From Candidatus Aminicenantota bacterium (GTDB taxonomy: Bacteria; Acidobacteriota; Aminicenantia; Aminicenantales; UBA8522), in NCBI GenBank assembly GCA_003524335.1, contig DQHV01000185.1, forward strand, positions 4,995 through 10,368: a stretch of DNA of 5,374 nucleotides, written 5' to 3'. This document shows, in pieces, positions 1 to 5,374 of this stretch (its first letter is position 1; every line of letters begins with the position of its first letter). Both the position numbers and the translations under genes were made by a program. Under the pieces are notes generated by a model. It made no database searches. It had not been told where the DNA came from and saw nothing but the letters and a program-made list of their open reading frames with translations.

Positions 1-2
1 AC

Positions 3-1790
3 GCCCGCCGCGACTCCATCCAGGCCGCGCTCCTCGCCGGCGACCGCGAGATCCTGCTCCGAACCCTGGCCCGTGTCCGCAGGGACTTCAACTTGGACAT
101 CCTGACCATCACCGACCGGTTCGGCAAAGTGGTCCAGCGGACGAATAGGCCCGATGTCTTCGGCGACGACCAATCCGCAGACCCTCTGGTGAGCCGCGCT
201 CTGCGCAAGGAGACGGTCACGGCCACCGAGATCGCCCCCCGTCCCGAACTGCTCAAGGAGAGCCCGGACTTTGCCGAGCGGGCCTATCTCCAGTTCATCC
301 CCACGCCCATGGCCGCCGCGCGGCCCGAGGACCACGAGGAGAACGGGATGATGCTCAAGGGCGCGGCCCCCATCCTGGATGAACAGGGAAAAGTACTTGG
401 CGTCCTCTACGGCGGAATCCTCCTCAACCAGAATTATGAGATCGTTGACCGGGTCAAAGAGATCGTCTTTAAGGGCGAGAAGTACAAGGGCAAGGAGATC
501 GGCACCGTGACCATCTTCCAGAACGACCTGCGCATCTCGACTAACGTGACCGACGCCCAGGGAAACCGGGCCATCGGCACGCGCGTGTCGCAGGAAGTCC
601 ACGAAGCCGTCCTCCGCCGGGGCGTTCCCTGGGTCGGCCGCGCCTTCGTCGTCAATCACTGGTACATCACGGCCTACGAGCCGGTCAAGAACATCGCCGG
701 CGAGATCATCGGCATGCTCTACGTCGGGATGCTGGAGAAGCCCTACATCGACCTGCGCAACAGCGTCATGCTCACCTTCACGGGCATCGCCGCTCTCTGC
801 ACTGTCATCCTTCTGATCATCCTTTTCTTCATCACCTCGAGCATCACCAATCCTCTGCGGCGCATGGTCCTGGCCACCAACCGGATCGCCCGGGGAGACC
901 TCAACCACCAGGTCCGGATCGGTTTCCGGGACGAGATCGGCCAGCTCTCTCACTCCTTCAACCAGATGACCGAGAATCTCAAGCTGGCCAACGAAAACCT
1001 CATCCAGTGGGGGAAGACCTTGGAAAAGAGGGTGGAGGAGCGGACGAAGGAATTGCGGGAGATGCAGGACTACCTGCTCCAGTCCGAGAAACTGCGCTCG
1101 CTGGGCAAAATGGCTGCCGGCGTGGCCCACGAGATCAACAACCCCCTGACCTCCATCCTTATCAACACCCACCTCATGCTGGAAAAGCTCGAGAAAAGGC
1201 ACGAGTTCTACGAGAACCTGAGCCTGATCGCCGACGAAACTTCGCGCTGCACCCAGATCGTCAAGGGCCTGCTCGAGTTCGCCCGGCAGAACCCGCCGCA
1301 GAAGGTCCACACCAACATCAACGAGCTCATCGACCGGACGACCCAGCTCCTCGAGAACCAGGCGTCCTTCCAGAACGTCCGAATCGTCAAGGAGCTGGAC
1401 CCCGACCTGCCGGCGATCAAGCTCGACCGGAATAAGATCCAGCAGGTCTTCTGGAACCTGCTGCTGAACGCCTGCGAGGCCATGCCGAAGGGCGGCCAGA
1501 TCACCATCTCCGACTCGCTCGCCGCGGACAAGAAGTCGATCGATGTCCGCTTTGCCGATTCCGGCGTGGGCATTCCCAAAGAGAACGTCAATAAACTGTT
1601 CGACCCCTTCTTCACGACCAAAAGCTCGGGGACCGGGCTCGGCCTGGCCGTCAGCTATGGGATCATCCAGCAGCACGACGGAAAGATCGAGGTCAAGAGC
1701 GAGGTGGGACGGGGAACCGTCATTACCCTGAGCTTTCCGGTCGAAGACCATCGCCCAGATTCTACCCAAAAAGGAGGCCCTTATGAGTGA
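3..1790 (+). CDS. Membrane sensor histidine kinase, Cache-TM-HAMP-HisKA-HATPase (5' end outside window)
   Basis: Sensor kinase that should autophosphorylate on His and pass phosphate to the regulator encoded next. Numbering from the first whole codon at base 3, 595 residues are visible. Residues ~1-248 look like the periplasmic Cache sensor, probably the Cache_3-Cache_2 fusion type (GKVLGVLYGG, GEIIGMLYVGM strands). A hydrophobic helix follows at ~253-278, HAMP at ~278-333 (ITNPLRR, DEIGQLSHSFNQM), then a charged coiled coil. The H-box AAGVAHEINNPL carries the phospho-acceptor His376 (codon 1128-1130). The ATPase has the N-box (NLLLNA, Asn489), G1 (DSGVGIP), F-box (LFDPFFTTK) and G2 (GTGLGL), all intact. 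The H-box resembles NtrB/AtoS/ZraS-type kinases. The TTG at 93 is not a credible start: the frame is open to the window edge and the 30 codons before it read as sensor-domain helix. The first membrane helix must lie upstream. Ligand unknown; Cache domains usually bind small organic molecules. Confidence 0.95.
   Translation, partial: ARRDSIQAALLAGDREILLRTLARVRRDFNLDILTITDRFGKVVQRTNRPDVFGDDQSADPLVSRALRKETVTATEIAPRPELLKESPDFAERAYLQFIPTPMAAARPEDHEENGMMLKGAAPILDEQGKVLGVLYGGILLNQNYEIVDRVKEIVFKGEKYKGKEIGTVTIFQNDLRISTNVTDAQGNRAIGTRVSQEVHEAVLRRGVPWVGRAFVVNHWYITAYEPVKNIAGEIIGMLYVGMLEKPYIDLRNSVMLTFTGIAALCTVILLIILFFITSSITNPLRRMVLATNRIARGDLNHQVRIGFRDEIGQLSHSFNQMTENLKLANENLIQWGKTLEKRVEERTKELREMQDYLLQSEKLRSLGKMAAGVAHEINNPLTSILINTHLMLEKLEKRHEFYENLSLIADETSRCTQIVKGLLEFARQNPPQKVHTNINELIDRTTQLLENQASFQNVRIVKELDPDLPAIKLDRNKIQQVFWNLLLNACEAMPKGGQITISDSLAADKKSIDVRFADSGVGIPKENVNKLFDPFFTTKSSGTGLGLAVSYGIIQQHDGKIEVKSEVGRGTVITLSFPVEDHRPDSTQKGGPYE
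1771..1777 (+). promoter_or_regulatory. Shine-Dalgarno site for the response regulator gene
   Basis: AAGGAGG lies five bases before the ATG at 1783, inside the last codons of the kinase gene. It is a near-perfect anti-SD match with good spacing and fixes the regulator start. Together with the 8-base gene overlap (ATGAGTGA) it points to translational coupling of kinase and regulator. Confidence 0.85.
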
Positions 1791-2559
1791 CCGGAGCAAA
1801 CGGAGAATCCTGGTCGTCGACGACGAGATCACCGTCTGCAAGAGCATCCGCCAAGCCATACTCTCCGATGAATATGAAGTGGACATGGCCCTGAGCGGCG
1901 AAGAAGCCCTGAAAAAGGACGGTGACAAACCCTACGAGCTCATCATCACCGACCTGATGATGCCGGGTATCAGCGGCCTGGATTTGTTGAAGAGCCTGAG
2001 GGAGGCCCGTCCGGAGGTTAACGTCATCATGGTCACCGGGTACCCGACCATCAAGACCGCCGTCGAGTCGGTCAAGATGGGGGCCTTCGATTACCTACCC
2101 AAGCCCTTCACGCCGGCCGAGCTGCGAGGGCTTGTCGCCCGGGCCTTCAAGAAGGCGGAGGGTGAAGATCGCGGCAAAGGCGCGGTCGCCGGGTCGCGGA
2201 CCCCGGCCGGCTATTATTACATGCTCGGTCATACGTGGCTCAAAGTGGAAGATAACGACCAGGCCACGGTGGGTGTCGTCCCTGATTTTTTGAAGACGGT
2301 CGGCATCATCACCCAGCTCGAACTCCCCAAGGTCAATGAGGCCATCACCCAGGGCAACGTCTGCGGGAAAATCTCCGACGCCGACCATTTCGTCCACCGG
2401 ATCTGGTCACCGGCGTCCGGCCGGGTGATCGAGGTCAACGCTCGACTGGTCGCTGATTCCTCTGTATTGCGACGGGACCCCTTCCAAAACGGATTTCTGT
2501 TTCGCCTTGAAACAGGCAACCTCGAAGAGGACCTCAAGGGGCTTCTCCTAGCGAAATAG
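1783..2559 (+). CDS. Response regulator: receiver domain fused to a GcvH-like domain lacking the lipoyl lysine
   Basis: 258 residues. Residues ~7-125 are a canonical receiver domain: acidic pair Asp13/Asp14 (ILVVDDE), phospho-acceptor Asp57 (TDLMMPG), Thr85 (VTGYP) and Lys107 (LPKPF). This receiver resembles those of NtrC-family regulators, but no AAA+ or helix-turn-helix part follows. After a Gly/Lys/Arg-rich linker (~126-142), residues ~143-258 resemble the glycine-cleavage H protein: a start like HEWxK (LGHTWLKVED), ATVGVVPDFL, LELPKVNEAITQGNVCG, SPASGRVIEVN and a DPFQNGFLFRL close. Where H protein has ESVKA with the lipoylated Lys, this protein has SDADHFVH (198-205), so lipoylation is not expected there. 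It is thus unlikely to carry aminomethyl groups and more likely serves as a binding or output module. The start is set by ATG 1783 with a strong SD; it overlaps the kinase stop by 8 bases. Function of the C-terminal domain is inferred. Confidence 0.9.
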   Translation: MSDRSKRRILVVDDEITVCKSIRQAILSDEYEVDMALSGEEALKKDGDKPYELIITDLMMPGISGLDLLKSLREARPEVNVIMVTGYPTIKTAVESVKMGAFDYLPKPFTPAELRGLVARAFKKAEGEDRGKGAVAGSRTPAGYYYMLGHTWLKVEDNDQATVGVVPDFLKTVGIITQLELPKVNEAITQGNVCGKISDADHFVHRIWSPASGRVIEVNARLVADSSVLRRDPFQNGFLFRLETGNLEEDLKGLLLAK

Positions 2560-2579
2560 GCGGATTGCTGTTCGGACTC

Positions 2580-5279
2580 ATGAACGGACATACCGCCTCT
2601 GCCCGCGTCCCGCGCCTGGGCGACCTGGAGGCTGAAGTCCTGGCCTTTGTCCGGGAAGTCAACCCTCGGAAGCTCCACTTTCTTGACCAAAAGGGAGAAT
2701 GGGCTGAGAATCCGGAAGCGATGCGCGACCGGATTTCGCATGCTCTTCTCTATCATCTTCGCTCGCAGAGCGAGGAAGACAAAGCCTCATTTTTCGCCCA
2801 AACCTTCTCTCCGTTTTTGACCGAGTCCCGCTGGCCGATCGCCGAGAAAATAGCCGCGCTATCGCTCGAAGAATGGAAGGAATTCCAGGAAGCGAAAGCG
2901 GAGGTCACAAGGTCTGCAGCTGAAGTCCTGGCCCCTCTCATCAGGCTGATCGCCGAGGAGGAGAGATATTCCGCCGCCCTGGAGAGGCTGCTCGCGGAAT
3001 CCTCAGTCTCAATGCGCCGGGAAGAGGCCTATTCACTCATCCTCGAGAGGATCCAGCCTCCGCTGGGCATCGTGACCCAAATCCCGCCCGCCCTTTTCTT
3101 CCCCTGCCTGCGGCTTCTGCTCGACGGACGGATAGACCCGGAAAGCGGGATTCCTCACCTGGCCTCGCTCATCCTGAGCGTATTCCAGGATCCCCGGTCC
3201 ACGGAGGCGCTCCTGCAGGCCATGGCCCGCTTCCCGGTGGGCTTCACTAAGATCCGCGAGAACCTGATTTACACGCTCGGCAACTTAAGAGAGGAGAGGG
3301 CTGTGGACGCCCTCATCGAGGTCCTGGAGGCGGCGGACGAGATCAAGGAGACGGCGGCCGGCCACCCCACGATGGGCCTCCTCCTCGAACAGAAAGAAGA
3401 GGCCATCTGGGCGCTGGGAAAAATCGGGCTCGGGGCGGTCAAGGCCGTCCCGGCGTTGGCCACGTATGCCGACCACTCTTCGGCCAAGCTGAAGACCTAC
3501 CTGGCTTGGACGCTGGGTGAGGTGGGCAAGGCTCAGAAAGGGGCGACGGGCGGCGTCAGCGCCGATGTTGTGATCGCCCTCCTCAAGCTGCTCAAAGACA
3601 AGAATCGGCAGATCTTCGAAGAGACAGTGAGTGCGCTCCGGAAGATCGACCTGCCCGAGTTTGTTCACTCCCTCTACCTCTACCATGTCGGCGCCGTCAG
3701 CATCCTCGGGCTCAAGCCCGCCCAGCGCGGACTCTATGAGCTCTCTGAGACGCTCCACTACCTGCTGCGGACCAAAAAGAGGACCATCATAGCCGTCAAC
3801 GGCGATTCCGGGACGGGCAAGACGTATTTCTGTCAGGCCATCGCCGACGGGTTCGCCGGCCTCGGGCCAGAAGAGATTCTCTATCTGATGCGCGATTCCA
3901 AGCGCGGCCAGAGGGTTTTCAACCGGCTCCTGGGCCTCCCCTGGCTGAAAAAGCATATCGATCCCTGCTACTACCAAGACTATCCCTTGTCTGAGGATGA
4001 GGATGACCCGGAGGCCTATTTCCGCCGGTTCCTTGAAGAGAATTCCGAGAAGCGCCTCATCATCCTCGACGGCTGTCGGGACCGGCACTACTTTCAGCGG
4101 GTCATCGACTTCTTCTACCTCCAGGGCGAGTTGGACATTGAAGTCAACTTCCGGGCAAACTTTTCCACCCGGCGGCTGAACCTTGAGACCAGGGAATTCG
4201 CCCTGGAGAGTGTCAAGCTTCACCTCCAATTCCTGGAAGAGCCGGCGCTCGAGGACACTTCCTTCTACCAGGAAGGCTTGGTCATCCTCTTCGACCTGGA
4301 CAACTCCATCGCCTCCCGGCTCGACCGCGAGGAGACCAGGGAGCTGTTCGAGCGGCCAAGAATTGATTCCTGGGGAGAGCTCATCCGGATCGGAGATTTC
4401 TCCGGAGAGACAAAAACCTCCCCCTGCCGCGAAGAAAAATTTCGGCTTCAGACATTCCTCGACAACCGCGTCTTCCAAACCTCGATAAAAGGAATCGCCG
4501 ATTTCGCCCTTTTGGGCCGTACCTTTTTTCTCGCCGCCCCGGGCCGCGGTCTGCTCAGCCTGTCGTTCGAGCGCAACGAGATCGCCGAATGGCAGGCGGG
4601 AGACGCATTTCCGAAGAAGGTCGTTGGCCAGCCGCCCGACAGGCTGGTCACTGCCCATCAGGACGGAACGATCCGGGTATGGGATTCCCTGGAGAAAAGA
4701 GCGCTCGCCTTCGCCAGTCAGCTTTCCTCTCTAACCGCCCTGGCTATCGACCAGGCCGGACGCATCTACGGCGGCGACGAGACAGGGACGCTCCGGCAAT
4801 GGGACCTGGAGAGGAGGACGGCCCGGGATTTCGTCAGCTCCGCCGGGGCCGTCCGCTTCCTCCGCTATTATCCGCTCGGTAAGCTCCTGGCGGTGGAAGA
4901 CGGCAAGAGCGGCGGCACATCCTCCAGTTTGCGGATCATTGACTTCGCCAGCCTGACCGGCCGGTCGATCTCCCTGCCTCCCGGCAAAGTCGTGAACGGC
5001 ATCAATGTCTATCACGACGGACGGATCATCGCCGCCACTTCCGAAGCCGGCGGCGAAAGTCGTGGCCGGGAAAAGAATCTCCTGGTCTTATCGCCCGGGG
5101 ACCGCGGCTGTTCTGTCCTGGCCCTGAGCGGCCATGCCTTGGGGACAAAGGACTGCGTGACCATGGGGCCCAAGATTATAACCTGCGGCACCGATTCCGA
5201 CGGTACGTCATCACTTCGCATTTGGGGAAGCGAGTTCTTCGTGCGGACTGAACTGGGCAGATTGTTCATAAAATCCTGA
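2580..5279 (+). CDS. HEAT-repeat / P-loop NTPase (uridine kinase/PRK-like) / WD40-like propeller fusion protein
   Basis: 899 residues from ATG 2580; function not recognised. No signal peptide or membrane helix is evident, so probably cytoplasmic. Residues ~1-200 are alpha-helical with no family I can name. Residues ~204-357 are HEAT-like helical pairs (ENLIYTLGNLREERAVDALI, EEAIWALGKIG, LAWTLGEVGKA, ALLKLLKDKN). A Walker A motif GDSGTGKT sits at 408-415 (bases 3801-3824, Lys414), preceded by strand TIIAVN. A Walker B-like strand LIILDG (Asp497) lies ~80 residues later, and GLVILFDLDNSIASRLDRE (566-584) resembles the strand plus lid region of uridine kinase/phosphoribulokinase enzymes. Residues ~635-886 look like a beta-propeller with WD40 signatures TIRVWD (Trp701), TLRQWD (Trp741) and SLRIWG (Trp882). 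The nucleotide-binding core therefore sits between two protein-interaction scaffolds. The gene follows the regulator stop by 20 bases. TTG 2565 (5 more residues) is an alternative start; neither has a strong SD. Substrate and reaction unknown; a pure NTP-switch role is equally possible. Confidence 0.85.
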   Translation: MNGHTASARVPRLGDLEAEVLAFVREVNPRKLHFLDQKGEWAENPEAMRDRISHALLYHLRSQSEEDKASFFAQTFSPFLTESRWPIAEKIAALSLEEWKEFQEAKAEVTRSAAEVLAPLIRLIAEEERYSAALERLLAESSVSMRREEAYSLILERIQPPLGIVTQIPPALFFPCLRLLLDGRIDPESGIPHLASLILSVFQDPRSTEALLQAMARFPVGFTKIRENLIYTLGNLREERAVDALIEVLEAADEIKETAAGHPTMGLLLEQKEEAIWALGKIGLGAVKAVPALATYADHSSAKLKTYLAWTLGEVGKAQKGATGGVSADVVIALLKLLKDKNRQIFEETVSALRKIDLPEFVHSLYLYHVGAVSILGLKPAQRGLYELSETLHYLLRTKKRTIIAVNGDSGTGKTYFCQAIADGFAGLGPEEILYLMRDSKRGQRVFNRLLGLPWLKKHIDPCYYQDYPLSEDEDDPEAYFRRFLEENSEKRLIILDGCRDRHYFQRVIDFFYLQGELDIEVNFRANFSTRRLNLETREFALESVKLHLQFLEEPALEDTSFYQEGLVILFDLDNSIASRLDREETRELFERPRIDSWGELIRIGDFSGETKTSPCREEKFRLQTFLDNRVFQTSIKGIADFALLGRTFFLAAPGRGLLSLSFERNEIAEWQAGDAFPKKVVGQPPDRLVTAHQDGTIRVWDSLEKRALAFASQLSSLTALAIDQAGRIYGGDETGTLRQWDLERRTARDFVSSAGAVRFLRYYPLGKLLAVEDGKSGGTSSSLRIIDFASLTGRSISLPPGKVVNGINVYHDGRIIAATSEAGGESRGREKNLLVLSPGDRGCSVLALSGHALGTKDCVTMGPKIITCGTDSDGTSSLRIWGSEFFVRTELGRLFIKS

Positions 5280-5374
5280 AGGAAAGGGACATTTCTTAGG
5301 CCTTGTTCCCCTGGGCATTTTATAATAACATTCCACCTTGCCGCAGATCAGACGGTAAAGTCTAACTTCATTCA
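5280..5374. other. Non-coding tail after the operon
   Basis: Noticeably more AT-rich than the genes. I see no coding frame continuing from the operon and no RNA gene. An imperfect inverted repeat (GGGACA 5286-5291 with TGTTCCC 5304-5310, one bulged T) could fold, but it is not followed by a T run, so it is a poor intrinsic terminator. A 4-bp stem AGAC/GTCT also occurs at 5350-5363. The window ends before any next gene is seen. Confidence 0.5.
5321..5326 (+). promoter_or_regulatory. Possible promoter -10 hexamer (TATAAT)
   Basis: An exact TATAAT lies in the AT-richer tail about 42 bases after the third gene's stop, where a promoter for a downstream gene could sit. No -35 match is found at the usual 16-18 base distance (the bases there are near AGGCCT; TTGTTC at 5303 is only 12 bases away) and there is no extended -10 TG. 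The call rests on the hexamer alone and could be chance. Confidence 0.2.

Noticed and set aside
1007..1435. Second plus-strand frame inside the kinase gene
   Set aside because: The translation is rich in Arg, Pro, Gly and Ala, typical of an out-of-frame reading of GC-rich codons.
1208..1621. Minus-strand open frame opposite the kinase catalytic domain
   Set aside because: It lies opposite the H-box to F-box region, whose motifs are unmistakable on the plus strand; the antisense translation shows no domain.
2221..2559. A separate gcvH gene starting at the internal ATG 2221
   Set aside because: The frame is continuous with the receiver domain, no SD precedes this ATG, and the missing lipoyl lysine argues against a working H protein.
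2229..2756. Minus-strand open frame across the regulator/third-gene junction
   Set aside because: It is antisense to the GcvH-like domain and the start of the third gene, with no recognisable motifs or ribosome site.
3285..4658. A 457-codon open frame on the minus strand inside the third gene
   Set aside because: Long antisense frames are common opposite GC-rich genes. Its translation is low-complexity, rich in Gly, Glu, Leu and Val, with no recognisable domain, whereas the plus strand has clear HEAT and P-loop motifs.
5286..5310. Intrinsic terminator after the operon
   Set aside because: The stem is only about six pairs with a bulge and a 12-base loop, and no T run follows it.
1..5374. CRISPR array, tRNA/rRNA genes, insertion sequence or direct repeats
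   Set aside because: Almost the whole window is covered by three coding frames; I saw no regularly spaced repeats, transposase motifs, terminal inverted repeats or tRNA-like cloverleaf.

Overview
The window holds three same-strand, tightly packed protein genes that read as one operon, followed by about 95 bases of non-coding DNA. The sequence is GC-rich, with C or G strongly favoured at third codon positions. No taxonomic marker is present. A Cache-type sensor kinase of the NtrB/AtoS style, an unusual response regulator and HEAT/WD40 fusion proteins are features of metabolically complex Gram-negative lineages such as Deltaproteobacteria-like groups, Acidobacteriota or Aminicenantota. That placement is a guess.

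Layout. (1) Bases 3-1790 encode the C-terminal part of a membrane sensor histidine kinase: extracytoplasmic Cache sensor, transmembrane helix, HAMP, coiled coil, HisKA with phospho-acceptor His, and HATPase_c. The frame is open to the left edge, so the true start and first membrane helix lie outside. (2) Bases 1783-2559 overlap the kinase by 8 bases and encode a response regulator. Its intact receiver domain is joined to a domain resembling the glycine-cleavage H protein (GcvH), but with no lysine where lipoate is normally attached. (3) Bases 2580-5279 (alternative start 2565) encode a protein of about 900 residues: alpha-helical/HEAT repeats, then a P-loop NTPase or kinase-like domain, then a WD40-like beta-propeller. 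(4) Bases 5280-5374 hold no gene; a lone TATAAT hexamer is the only notable signal.

How they may work together. The kinase should sense a small ligand outside the cytoplasm and phosphorylate the regulator at Asp57. The regulator has no DNA-binding or known enzymatic output domain. Its output is therefore probably a protein-protein event through the GcvH-like fold. The neighbouring HEAT/P-loop/WD40 protein, built from two scaffold domains around a nucleotide-binding core, is the obvious candidate partner. I infer this from operon context and domain content; nothing in the sequence proves it. This three-gene set is the most interesting thing here and may be an undescribed signalling module.
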